Assembly: GCF_963678635.1 (NCBI RefSeq)
Contig: NC_087069.1
Coordinates: 34,867,090 to 34,927,089 of the forward strand
Length of the DNA: 60,000 nt
Origin: Symsagittifera roscoffensis
Lineage: Eukaryota; Xenacoelomorpha; Acoela; Convolutidae
Reading direction: 5' to 3'
Each line of letters starts with the position of its first letter. Positions within the stretch are counted from its first letter, which is position 1. Both the position numbers and the translations under genes were made by a program. Of this stretch, positions 35,726 to 46,061 are shown piece after piece. Below the pieces are notes generated by a model, which ran no database searches, was not told where the DNA came from, and saw only the letters and a program-made list of their open reading frames with translations.

Positions 35726-35982
35726 TCACTTCAGATTCTGGATATTTCTGCAGGAAAAATCGTTCGACTGTATCCCCGAGGCCTACTTTCATTTTGACGG
35801 TAACTACATATCCACTGCCGTATTTCGTTTTGATATGTTGAGTTGAGCCTAGACATTTAAATTGACCGTTGACCATTATGGCCAATCGAGTGCACAGGGC
35901 TTCGCACTCCTCCATCGAGTGAGATGTTAGCACTATGGATCTGCCTTCTACCACTGCGTCATGTATGCATTGCCAGAGGAAC
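35726..35982 (-). pseudogene. Duplicated partial ABCA exon
   Basis: The first 257 bases of the transporter exon are repeated intact with the TTGTTGCTTAG acceptor (exon side at 35982). The copy carries the H-loop region and the following segment, but lacks the rest of the exon and any donor. If spliced in, it would end the protein prematurely. Because it lies upstream of the true exon in transcription order, it would compete for splicing. Confidence 0.8.
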
Positions 35983-36117
35983 CTAAGCAACAACATATTT
36001 TCCCATACTATGACACAGAGACGAAGCTGTGCTTCGCAAACAATTGCGAGAACACGACAAACTAGCAGCTCTATCAAGTGAAAACAGAAAAAAAGAAATA
36101 AGCCTCCAATTAGCAAA

Positions 36118-36189
36118 ATCTAGGCTACGTGTCCGATTTGAATATGAGACCTAGGAAATTTGAGTCATACACTAACCACTCAGCCACGG
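36118..36189 (-). other. tRNA-like sequence, second copy
   Basis: Identical copy of the tRNA-like sequence at 34455-34526, 1,663 bases away, carried along by the tandem duplication of this region. Confidence 0.45.
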
Positions 36190-36386
36190 ATGTTTAAACT
36201 CCCCAAAAACTAGCCAACAATAACGAAGCAACATATGCTAATAAATTGGGAATTAGAGGCAGCAAAATTAGCACCAAATACAAAAGATACAAGTTTGCAA
36301 GTAATAATTTGGAATAAAACAAACTGAAGGCATCCACACTAACTTTGCATGTAAAAAATCGGAAAGCATAAAGCCACATTATGTAT

Positions 36387-37885
36387 AAATAATGTATTTC
36401 AAAAAATTGCAATAAATTGAGTCAGAAACTTTGTGAAATTGAGTTTTAATTATAGTTATGCTGTTTGAAACAAATAGCTTTTTTCGGTGCAGTTGATGAA
36501 TTTAAAACGCAACAACTGTGTTAACTTATTAGTATTCGAATGCCAAAGCACATTCTATCAAAAAGCTGTAAAGGTGCCCCAAAAGTGGCACCAATACTTG
36601 CGACTTAGGTTGGAAAAAAGAGAAAGTTCGTAGTAATACACTTTGCTCCGCAAGTGTAATTAGTTAGTCAATTTCAAGAGTAACCTGTTCATAATTTGAC
36701 ACAGGCCAAGTGAGTCGTCGCATCACTTCCGATACAACACAAACAAAAAAAATATATAAGAAGTCCAAAAAAATGGTGGAAAAAACTAGGTCTACCGAAA
36801 TTTTCGTATGTCTCGATAAAAATTTATTCTGGACAAACATGCCAAACAAAACAAATGAGTAATTAAATTAGCCAACAATTTGGCCGAGCAGACACCACTT
36901 AAGCTGAAAAAAAAAGATTTTATTTAAGAAGTTTTAAGTCCCCCTGAAACTACAATGAACAACACTAAATGAATATGAAAACTCAACATTAATGAAAATT
37001 GCTTAAAGCACAAAATCTGTGATGTGGCCGAAAGTAACAAAACTTGAGCAGACAAACGAAAGTCCGGCGACAATTCAAGTTTAAATGGAAAACAATTTCA
37101 ATTTCATCCATAATTTTCATACAAAGTCATTCATGAAAAAACAAGGTCCAGCCGGTACCCAAACAAGTGACCATAGGGTGCAAAGACGACCACGTTATCT
37201 ATACGCATTATTTAATACAATTTGAAAACATCAATACGCAACTTCTATTCCGCTGAAAAAACTCAATTTACTTCAATTTTCGAAATTAGAAGATATTCAG
37301 ATTTGCACTTTTGTAATTATAGAGTGTAAATCTCAGTAAATTAAATAACAAGACTGCTCGTATAACAAGACTGCTCGTATCAGGGCCGAGCCCTGAATGT
37401 TCCGACTGCCTTTTAAGGTTTATGGAGCAGTAATAACATTAAAAAATTAATTGAAAAAAAAATAAAATGAAATTTTTTTTTAAGTTGATTTTTTTTTAAA
37501 TCATCACCCCACACGCCATACAAAGTACAAACGGATAGATTTCATTCCTTGAAACAAATCAATTATGGCAAATAAGCTTCTTTCAACCAATTTGGAACGA
37601 TTTCTGAGACGGATTAAATCTCCGCTTACGCGTTAATAGCTCGAATTATATCGCGCGTTAATTGTCCCAAATTGGTCAAAATTGCCAAAATGGCAACCTT
37701 TAAACCCTCATAACTTTACGTAAAATGATCACAGGTAAAATATCTTTTCAAATTTAAGCTCAGGACAACAATACCTTTTGAATGATATAAAAAAATTACG
37801 TCAAAAATGGCTAGTTAAAAAGCCGAAATTTGTCTGAAGAAAAAAAAACCCACCCCGAGCAAAAATATTCCGTTACTTTCGTACC
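36387..37885. other. 1.5-kb segment present only in duplication copy 2
   Basis: AT-rich, with no gene I can support. It includes a small tandem duplication of GACTGCTCGTATAACAA near 37349-37383 and a GC-richer block at 37,540-37,700. It is either an insertion into copy 2 or sequence deleted from copy 1. I found no terminal repeats or target duplication that would decide. Confidence 0.5.
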
Positions 37886-38298
37886 GAAAGTCGGAACAAT
37901 AAAAAGTGAAAGCGCAAAAAAAGCAACATGGCATAACACATCTACCAAAATTTTTCAATTAACGATTTGTCTCGAATGATATTCATTTTAAAAGAAAAAT
38001 GTGAAAAGAAACAATTATAGGAACTGACCGAGCGTTAAAGCAACCTTTGCAAAACATTAATCCAGACAGCAATAAATGAGTAAACGAAAGTTGGGCCGAA
38101 AAAAAAGTATGTCCTAGGAAACAAACAAACAATTTGAAAGTTGACACAGAAGCAAAAACACAAGCGATAAAATTTCATGAGCTTTAAAATAAAAATACTA
38201 ACTTAGCATGTTATATTTTGGGATGAAGAAAACTGAAGGCAAACATTATAACTTTGCATGCAATGAATTGGAAACTGTAAAGACACATTTTGTAAAAA

Positions 38299-38871
38299 CT
38301 ATGCATTATAAAAATTTCGCCAAATATACTGAGGTTTTGCTGAAAAATCAGATAATCGAATTCCATTTTCGAAAATAGAAGTCAATCTCATTTTTCGGGA
38401 CCTACATAGTTTTGCTGTTCGATAGTGGAGTTTGCCTTCCTTTTTAGAAAGGAAATGAACTGAATTTGAAAAGAAATCAAAAGTCAAACTGCGTTTATGA
38501 CTCATAACAATGTTCAAAAAAGGGGGAAACCCCGCACATAGTTCGCAAGATCCCACGCGCATGGCTTGTTTCAAAAATAACGGCAGCGTAGATAGCTGTT
38601 GCTTAGCAAACTCCTGCCCAGAAGAATAAGAGGAAGACTGAAACCGCCTGGAGAACAATTTTGTTTGCTTAACACTGAAACGTTGACAGCTTAGTTGTTT
38701 CATGAAGTCTAGTTTATTGGTACAGATTAATATTTGAAACTGCATTTTAAACGGGAAGTTAAGTGGCAAACTTTTTGCTAGTCTCCAAATTTTGGTTGAA
38801 AAACGAACTCTTACAAAACTATTCAAATTTACGCAACTCAAAGCCGGAAATAATTCTGGTCTAGGAGTCAT
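38299..38871 (-). CDS. 190-codon ORF of unknown function, copy 2
   Basis: This is the exact second copy of the 190-codon ORF at 35139-35711, also intact. Its conservation only reflects the recent segmental duplication and is not independent evidence for a gene. Confidence 0.22.
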   Translation of the reverse strand: MTPRPELFPALSCVNLNSFVRVRFSTKIWRLAKSLPLNFPFKMQFQILICTNKLDFMKQLSCQRFSVKQTKLFSRRFQSSSYSSGQEFAKQQLSTLPLFLKQAMRVGSCELCAGFPPFLNIVMSHKRSLTFDFFSNSVHFLSKKEGKLHYRTAKLCRSRKMRLTSIFENGIRLSDFSAKPQYIWRNFYNA

Positions 38872-38968
38872 GGATAATTTTTAAGTCAGTTTGTAGAAAC
38901 AAGCTCTGATCTCTTTAACTATTTGCCAAAAAGAGGGGATTCGATACTAGGTATAAAATTCTCATAAG

Positions 38969-39378
38969 TGAGTTAGGACCGATGTGGTTAACTCATAGAG
39001 TAATTTCGGATAGGGTACACCGTCTGCTCGTCACGCTATCTTATTTTCGGCCGGATAGATTCGTGCAACTTCTTAGTCTAATACCGATCCTAATCTTACT
39101 CTTATACTTACTAGTCTCAGGGTGTTTAACTAGTCTCTGCTAGGCTCAATAGATCTAGGGTATACTGGTTTGTTGCGGCTGCTGAAGTTCTCTCGGAGAG
39201 ACAACTAATTTCTAAGTTAAATTCAAATCTCTCTGGTGCTGAAATTACAAGTAATTTCAGCACTTACAAATAAGTGGGTTGTTAGTTAGATGGATCATGA
39301 TTGGTCAATATTAAATACTTTACAGTGGTAAAATATCTAATTTATCCAATCATAAAATATAGTTTAGATCAGGTTCCA
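38969..39378 (-). repeat. 3' LTR
   Basis: 410 bp copy of the right LTR. In coding orientation it is preceded by a short purine-rich stretch (GGATGGG, complement of 39379-39385), a weak candidate polypurine tract. It contains the same hairpin at 39236-39263. Confidence 0.93.
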
Positions 39379-40743
39379 CCCATCCGGGTTTTACAGAGTT
39401 TTTTTAGAATTATCTTTCTGCAATTCAAAGGATGGATGATGAACGTTGGTATTGGGCGAACATCGTATCTTCGTGTATCTTCTTGTGACAACGACTGTGT
39501 TTCCCAACGAAATCAATTTGATTTCAAAATGGTTTGCTATGACGGGTTTTTCTGTATTATGTAGAGAACTTGTTTTGTGTTCAGCCGCGTCTGGGAATGG
39601 CGTGGAGATTGTGCGTGGAGGGGATGCCTTGTAACTCGGATCTGTACGTATACTTGAACATCGAGGTGGTCATTGGTCTAGTTCAATGAAGTCCTTTTCT
39701 GCGAAGTCAAGTCGTACTCTAAATCTTTTGAGTTGTGATTGTGGACGGCATTTTGGTTGTGGTTGGCCATTCTTTTTTGAGTGTAGTGGGATCACTTTGT
39801 CTTTGGATGTTCGTCTTTGTTGTTGTATGCTGATCTATAAACTGCAAAGTATGTTTTACATTTTATAAAATTTTTATTAGTTAAATGTTTTAATTATGAT
39901 TTTGATTAGTTGTTTTCACAAAAGCTTTTTGTTTTAGTTCGGTTATTTTGAAGAGTTACTCACCCTTGAGTACCTCTCATTAAAAATAGGAGTGTGGTCA
40001 CAAAGCGTGGATGTAGCGCGGTGGGTTAGGCCGGCTATAGAGCATGCTCAGGACGTCCTCTCTGGTGGGTTAGGCCAGGAGTGGGAGTATGGTTTCGTGC
40101 TGTTTATTTGAGAGGTTCTGTTATGTGATAACGTTTCATGCTGGGTTTATGTTGGTCTTTTTTATGTTACTTTAGTCATGTCCATTTTTCAAAAATCAAA
40201 TTTTTTTTGGTATGGGTTTGTCTTGCGACTTTTTTGTGTTTTATTATTTCTTTTTTAGACTTTATAATAGTCTTCAAAAGAATAAATTATCCAGTTTTAA
40301 ACTGGGTTAATCCAGTTTGGGTACCGTTGGTTTTTTTTCTTAGTCATGTTGTTATTTTATGATTTGTGGTGTTTAGTAAGCTGCGTTGGTTAGTTTGGTT
40401 TAGTATATAATTCCTTTCCAACCGGGTTAAAGGAAAGTTTGAAACTTGTTATTGTATGTTAGAGTTGTTGAGTGTGAAAACTTGAAACTAAAATTAATTA
40501 TTTAAACAATTCTTCGTGGGCGAGCTGTGCGAGTTTGGATAGAATTCTTGTGCGAGTGAATGAAAATATCAAAAGGTTAGTACTGCATTTTTACTTTATC
40601 AATTTAAATTTTACTGCTAGTTTTGGGGAAAAGTTAAGTTACAAATTTTCATTATTATGAAATTTACTGCTTTTGGGAAAACAATTTATAAATTAATTTA
40701 CTTCATTTGATATAAATTTTATCAAATTATTTTGTGAGGAATA
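39379..40743. other. Non-coding 3' region of the retroelement
   Basis: No ORF I trust. At about 40,012-40,090 GTAGCGCGGTGGGTTAG resembles a pol III A box and GGTGGGTTAGGCC occurs twice, so a small tRNA-derived SINE may have inserted here; no good B box is visible. The T/G richness of the plus strand continues from the coding part. Confidence 0.35.
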
Positions 40744-42153
40744 TTAATGAAGTTTAGAATAAGTAGAAAGAAGAAACTGAAAACGGTGGTGTGGTTGTCT
40801 TGATGGAGTGTGGAGATCAAGATGATTTTGTATGAAGCGATAATACGTATATGTGTGGGTTTGTTTAGTGCGTAACATAATGTCGTGTGAGCAGTGCAAA
40901 TCGCGTTCATGTGGTGCAAGGAAGTGGAAGGTTAGTGAAAATAATTGAAATTTTTCTTTAGAACTTTCATAAGCTTGCATGTCAGTTAGTGCTTCAGAGA
41001 TGATGTGATCAAATTTTCGATCAAATATATTGAGTGTAAATACATATGGTGTTTTGATGATAAATTTTTCTGTTAGTTGTGGGTTAGCGAAGCGGTCGTC
41101 ATCTAAAAATTGGTCTTGGTTAGATCGGATGATATTATGATCGTAATATTCTAGCGTAAATTCGTTAGCTCGGGGTGCAGTGTATGTTTTTAGTGAGTTT
41201 TTATATCCTATATAAGTAAATTGTCTGTGTGTTAATGGCGTGGTGAGTCGATATAGCATATCTTGATTTCTTTCTATATCGGTATGAGTATTAGATAATG
41301 GTAGGCAAAGGGGATTAGTAAAATGATAATATGTTGTCCAATGAAGTGTAGGCATTAAAACATGTTCATCTACAAAACTACGTGTGTCGTTAGTGTCGTT
41401 AGGTGTGTTTAAAGTATATTGTGGGAATGAAGGTAAGGTGATTGCTAGAAAATCTTTCGTGTTAGTGTGATGTGGATGGTTGATATATTCGCGGGCTGTT
41501 CCTGGTTTGGTTGGGAATGGATGGTTCGGGAATTTTCTTTTAAAAGTGCGGTAAGCTCTATTAGTGCTATTTGATGATTCGGTGGATGTGGATGATTGTG
41601 CTAATGATGTAGTATAAGCTGAAGAGGGTGTAGGAGTAGGTGGATTTGAGGATTCTACTGTGGATGAAATTTGATTTATAGTGAGGGTGTTAGGGTGTAT
41701 TAGCTGTTGTTGTAGGGTTATAAAATTATCAAGTTCTTGGGAGATTTGGGGAGTATCGGGAGAATTAGATGATCGGTCGGAATGAAATGGAGAATAGGTT
41801 GGGGTTTTTTGTGAAGCGTAAGAGGGAGTAGAAACGGACGGGAGTGGATTATTTGTTGGGATTGGTCGAAAAGGAGGCTTTGAAAAAACTGAGGAGTTGG
41901 TTTGAAAATTATTGGATGGAGATGGTTCGGAGTCTGCAAATTCGTCAGGGGTTTCTATATTCGGGTTATTTAGTTGTGAAATGGAGTACAAAACTGAAAT
42001 ATCTGAATTAGTGTCTGAATTCATGCTTGATGTTATATTACTATTTGGAAAATCGGGTGGTGGGAAAGCAAAAAGTGGAATTATTGTAATGGGAGTGTTG
42101 AGGTTGGTTGGGTGGGAATTTGAGCGGTGTAGGGATCCCAGTTGTCGGCTCAT
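40744..42153 (-). CDS. Large accessory ORF, truncated second copy
   Basis: 469 codons, nearly identical to residues 1-459 of the full copy, with a few substitutions (for instance Asn for Lys in YTLNTPND). It leaves the homologous sequence at RFQFL and ends ten residues later. The start context and the first part are unchanged, so it could still be translated. It was produced by the internal 1.7-kb duplication. Confidence 0.6.
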   Translation of the reverse strand: MSRQLGSLHRSNSHPTNLNTPITIIPLFAFPPPDFPNSNITSSMNSDTNSDISVLYSISQLNNPNIETPDEFADSEPSPSNNFQTNSSVFSKPPFRPIPTNNPLPSVSTPSYASQKTPTYSPFHSDRSSNSPDTPQISQELDNFITLQQQLIHPNTLTINQISSTVESSNPPTPTPSSAYTTSLAQSSTSTESSNSTNRAYRTFKRKFPNHPFPTKPGTAREYINHPHHTNTKDFLAITLPSFPQYTLNTPNDTNDTRSFVDEHVLMPTLHWTTYYHFTNPLCLPLSNTHTDIERNQDMLYRLTTPLTHRQFTYIGYKNSLKTYTAPRANEFTLEYYDHNIIRSNQDQFLDDDRFANPQLTEKFIIKTPYVFTLNIFDRKFDHIISEALTDMQAYESSKEKFQLFSLTFHFLAPHERDLHCSHDIMLRTKQTHTYTYYRFIQNHLDLHTPSRQPHHRFQFLLSTYSKLH

Positions 42154-42468
42154 CGTGGGTTAAAGAAATTATTATTTTGAGACTGAAAAGCGGTGGTATG
42201 GGGTTGTTCTATAATTTCTTCATATGTATTCTCATCTTGTGAATGATGTGTCATTATGTGTTGTATGGGACTTTGCGATATGTTTGGTCTAAAATTTGGG
42301 TTGTGTTATTGCTAAGTTTCGGAAATTTCGTGGGACTAATGATAATGGATGGTTATGTGGTAGGGGTGGCAACTGTGGTGCTGTAGGCGTTACTTCTATA
42401 TTATTATGTTCCTCGTCGTACGTGTTCTGTCATGTCGCTATTTTTGTGTTATATTCTTTTATTTGTGC
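40771..42468. repeat. Internal direct duplication, left copy
   Basis: 1,698 bp matching 42786-44485, starting AAGAAACTGAAAACGG and ending ATTTGTGC. It differs by a handful of substitutions and a 2-base deletion near 42300. It carries the truncated accessory ORF. Confidence 0.93.
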
Positions 42469-44168
42469 TTTAATTGAAGTGCTTTAATATTTTTTAGTTC
42501 TTCGGTGTCAACTGCAAACTCATAAGGTGTGTTTTGAATGAGATTATATATTTTGTGACTGTATTTAGTGTAATGGATGAATTCTAATATAGGGATTTCT
42601 ATAGGTTGGATAAATTCATGTGGGATAAGGAAGGGTCTGGATTCTTCTGCATTAAAGGTCTTCGTGATGGGACAAAATATATACATTTGTGTTATTGGGT
42701 CATAGTTGCGGAGGATGCCGTGGAGGTTAGTGTCTTTTATGCAATATGTGAAATTTAGAAAAAATGGCGAAGTGTACTTTGAATTAAGAAACTGAAAACG
42801 GTGGTGTGGTTGTCTTGATGGAGTGTGGAGATCAAGATGATTTTGTATGAAGCGATAATACGTATATGTGTGGGTTTGTTTAGTGCGTAACATAATGTCG
42901 TGTGAGCAGTGCAAATCGCGTTCATGTGGTGCAAGGAAGTGGAAGGTTAGTGAAAATAATTGAAATTTTTCTTTAGAACTTTCATAAGCTTGCATGTCAG
43001 TTAGTGCTTCAGAGATGATGTGATCAAATTTTCGATCAAATATATTGAGTGTAAATACATATGGTGTTTTGATGATAAATTTTTCTGTTAGTTGTGGGTT
43101 AGCGAAGCGGTCGTCATCTAAAAATTGGTCTTGGTTAGATCGGATGATATTATGATCGTAATATTCTAGCGTAAATTCGTTAGCTCGGGGTGCAGTGTAT
43201 GTTTTTAGTGAGTTTTTATATCCTATATAAGTAAATTGTCTGTGTGTTAATGGCGTGGTGAGTCGATATAGCATATCTTGATTTCTTTCTATATCGGTAT
43301 GAGTATTAGATAATGGTAGGCAAAGGGGATTAGTAAAATGATAATATGTTGTCCAATGAAGTGTAGGCATTAAAACATGTTCATCTACAAAACTACGTGT
43401 GTCGTTAGTGTCGTTAGGTGTTTTTAAAGTATATTGTGGGAATGAAGGTAAGGTGATTGCTAGAAAATCTTTCGTGTTAGTGTGATGTGGATGGTTGATA
43501 TATTCGCGGGCTGTTCCTGGTTTGGTTGGGAATGGATGGTTCGGGAATTTTCTTTTAAAAGTGCGGTAAGCTCTATTAGTGCTATTTGATGATTCGGTGG
43601 ATGTGGATGATTGTGCTAATGATGTAGTATAAGCTGAAGAGGGTGTAGGAGTAGGTGGATTTGAGGATTCTACTGTGGATGAAATTTGATTTACAGTGAG
43701 GGTGTTAGGGTGTATTAGCTGTTGTTGTAGGGTTATAAAATTATCAAGTTCTTGGGAGATTTGGGGAGTATCGGGAGAATTAGATGATCGGTCGGAATGA
43801 AATGGAGAATAGGTTGGGGTTTTTTGTGAAGCGTAAGAGGGAGTAGAAACGGACGGGAGTGGATTATTTGTTGGGATTGGTCGAAAAGGAGGCTTTGAAA
43901 AAACTGAGGAGTTGGTTTGAAAATTATTGGATGGAGATGGTTCGGAGTCTGCAAATTCGTCAGGGGTTTCTATATTCGGGTTATTTAGTTGTGAAATGGA
44001 GTATAAAACTGAAATATCTGAATTAGTGTCTGAATTCATGCTTGATGTTATATTACTATTTGGAAAATCGGGTGGTGGGAAAGCAGAAAGTGGAAATATT
44101 GTAATTGGAGTGTTGAGGTTGGTTGGGTGGGAATTTGAGCGGTGTAGGGATCCAAGTTGTCGGCTCAT
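42459..44168 (-). CDS. Large accessory ORF after env, full copy
   Basis: 569 codons, intact. The N-terminal 200 residues are Ser/Thr/Pro/Asn-rich (SNSHPTNLNTPIT, SSAYTTSLAQSSTSTESS). The rest is folded-looking, with basic RTFKRKFPNHPFP, then HWTTYYHFTNPLCLPL, LDDDRFANPQLTEKFIIKTP, SLTFHFLAPHERDLHC and a C-terminal part with TYCIKDTNLHGILRNYD. No signal peptide or membrane helix. I recognise no family. Position downstream of env and a disordered head with a globular tail resemble structural or accessory proteins. The duplicated copy keeps all but the last ~110 residues. Confidence 0.65.
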   Translation of the reverse strand: MSRQLGSLHRSNSHPTNLNTPITIFPLSAFPPPDFPNSNITSSMNSDTNSDISVLYSISQLNNPNIETPDEFADSEPSPSNNFQTNSSVFSKPPFRPIPTNNPLPSVSTPSYASQKTPTYSPFHSDRSSNSPDTPQISQELDNFITLQQQLIHPNTLTVNQISSTVESSNPPTPTPSSAYTTSLAQSSTSTESSNSTNRAYRTFKRKFPNHPFPTKPGTAREYINHPHHTNTKDFLAITLPSFPQYTLKTPNDTNDTRSFVDEHVLMPTLHWTTYYHFTNPLCLPLSNTHTDIERNQDMLYRLTTPLTHRQFTYIGYKNSLKTYTAPRANEFTLEYYDHNIIRSNQDQFLDDDRFANPQLTEKFIIKTPYVFTLNIFDRKFDHIISEALTDMQAYESSKEKFQLFSLTFHFLAPHERDLHCSHDIMLRTKQTHTYTYYRFIQNHLDLHTPSRQPHHRFQFLNSKYTSPFFLNFTYCIKDTNLHGILRNYDPITQMYIFCPITKTFNAEESRPFLIPHEFIQPIEIPILEFIHYTKYSHKIYNLIQNTPYEFAVDTEELKNIKALQLKHK

Positions 44169-44485
44169 CGTGGGCTAAAAAAATTATTATTTTGAGACTG
44201 AAAAGCAGTGGTATGGGGTTGTTCTATAATTTGTTCATATGTATTTTCATCTTGTGAATGATGTGTCATTATGTGTTGTATGGGACTTTGCGATATGTTT
44301 GGTCTAAAATTTGGGTTATGTGTTATTGCTAAGTTTCGGAAATTTCGTGGGACTAATGATAATGGATGGTTATGTGGTAGGGGTGGCAACTGTGATGTTG
44401 TAGGCGTTACTTCTATATTATTATGTTCCTCGTCGTACGTGTTCTGTCATGTCGCTATTTTTGTGTTATATTCTTTTATTTGTGC
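42786..44485. repeat. Internal direct duplication, right copy
   Basis: 1,700 bp, the complete counterpart of 40771-42468. The 317 bases between the copies (42469-42785) hold the C-terminal end of the full accessory ORF, so this side is the original arrangement. Confidence 0.93.
44165..44389 (-). CDS. 74-codon ORF between env and the large accessory ORF
   Basis: Asn/Pro/His/Gln-rich small protein (MPPLPHNHPLSLVPRNFRN), ending four bases into the start of the next ORF. The overlap of stop and start hints at coupled translation. The second copy of this DNA near 42.3 kb has lost two bases and the frame. Function unknown. Confidence 0.35.
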   Translation of the reverse strand: MPPLPHNHPLSLVPRNFRNLAITHNPNFRPNISQSPIQHIMTHHSQDENTYEQIIEQPHTTAFQSQNNNFFSPR

Positions 44486-46054
44486 GTCTAGAAGGATTTT
44501 GTTTATTGATGATGAAAAAATTCCAAAAAATCCTGCAAATAGTATGCGTGCTACACTTGCTTGTCTATTTACTTGTGTGTGTATAGCGCATGTATTATAG
44601 ATTCCTTTTAGTAGTGAGAAAAGAAATCCTATAAAGTTAAACATTGCGTATAAAATAGTCAATTTTTCTAAGATGTAGTAGGGCCATCCTAGAAAATCGA
44701 GAATTTCATTTTTTAGTGTAACAAAGCTAAAAATATTTATAGGTGAAATATCTTGTGGTCTGTATTTTTCACCGTTTAGATATATATAATCTTTAATGTC
44801 TTTAAAATATCCGCTATAATCTTGTGTATAGATGTCTGCAAATCCTGCGGTTTCGGCAAGTTTGCGTAAGTTTTGGTCAATTGATTGTCTTTGTATAGTG
44901 TCCATTTGTGTTAATAATTCCTGGAATTGTTGTGTTCTAATGTGATGTTGGATATCAGATTTTGAATATATTCCAATTGATTGTAAATCTATATTTGGGT
45001 TTCGAGCAATAGCTCTAATGCTTTCGGGTGAAAATTTTTTGAGTGATTGCATTAATGTGGGGTATGGAGTAAGAAGATAATATTTATTTTCATCAGGATT
45101 CAATTTTACTACATTGTGGCTATTTTCTGATCCACATGGGACTGCGGTATCCCAAAAATATGTTCGTCTTGAGAGTGTGTCAACAAAATGTACTTTATTT
45201 TTATAAAAGGTAGGGATTCTTTTATAGCATCTTTTATCTTCAAAAACATATAGTGCTGATACTTTTTTGGTACAAGTATAAAACCATAAAATGTTTCCTT
45301 CGTAGTCTAAAAAGTTTGATCTATTTCCTGATAGTAAATATCCTGCGTAGGGTATTTTTAATACTGCTAGTGCAAGTGATTGTAGGATTTGTGTTCGTTC
45401 TAATTCGCATAGTTGGTGAAGTGTTTCTAATTCAGAGAGTGACATTTCCTGAAAAATTAGGCTAATTGTGTAGTCTAATTTCATATCTAAGTGAATATCG
45501 TAGTGGATATTACCAAAATAAGAATTATTCATTAGTGATAGTTCTTGTAGACGTGTGCTTTGAGTGTCATGTGGCTTTAGATGTCCACCAGGTTGACCAT
45601 TATTTTTTTGAAAGTTAACTGGTATATATGATGTTCCTTCGTTTAGAGGATGACCTGTGGCATAAGGGTCAATTTTTACTTTTCCAGTGGTCATGTCGAA
45701 ACCTTTTTCGTATTCAACTAAGATCTCAGAATATTGTGTTTTGTGAAGTGGATTTCTGTATTTGCATGCTAGTTCTGTTTCTTGATATATTTGAAAACGG
45801 GTTAATTTATTTTCTATATTATGGATGTTTCGAAAATTATTACTTTGTTTTCGTGATGGATTTACTTGTTCATATGGGATTGATTGTATGAAATATTTTT
45901 CATGAAATTTTATCATTCGAGCGTGTATTTTTGCTACTTGAAATGTTGTACATGTATCTTCGGGAAACCAAACAATTGTTGCTTGTGTTCGTGTTGTAGG
46001 GTCACAATAACCTTGATCGTTTTTGCAAGGTAATCGAATTCCTTGATAGATCAT
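44447..46054 (-). pseudogene. env: Envelope-like glycoprotein, main part with membrane anchor
   Basis: 535 codons. It contains a Cys-rich ectodomain (YCDPTTRTQATIVWF, DKRCYKRIPTFYKNKVHFVD, AVPCGSEN) and a membrane anchor near residues 465-490 (LTILYAMFNFIGFLFSLLKG), then a short, partly hydrophobic tail. The listed ATG is internal; the natural start is in the preceding piece. Envelope proteins of this kind were captured by retroelements from viruses and can allow cell-to-cell passage. With the phase change near 46,070 this copy is not intact. The fusion-protein class cannot be fixed from sequence reading alone. Confidence 0.65.
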
Positions 46055-46061
46055 TGTGTTA

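Larger units (their letters stand above)
35726..38888. repeat. Segmental duplication, copy 2, with 1.5 kb extra
   Basis: Copy 2 consists of 35726-36386 and 37886-38888, matching copy 1 on either side of position 34723/34724. Between them lies 36387-37885, absent from copy 1. At 35726-35982 it repeats the first 257 bases of the ABCA exon, including the acceptor, but then leaves the reading frame almost at once (YPESEVT then stop). Confidence 0.9.

Noticed and set aside
37349-37383. CRISPR-like short repeat
   Set aside because: It is only two adjacent copies of a 17-base unit in eukaryotic intron DNA.
39301-40362. Several short plus-strand ORFs in the retroelement 3' region
   Set aside because: They are on the T/G-rich strand, in which stop codons are rarer, and are short and without motifs.
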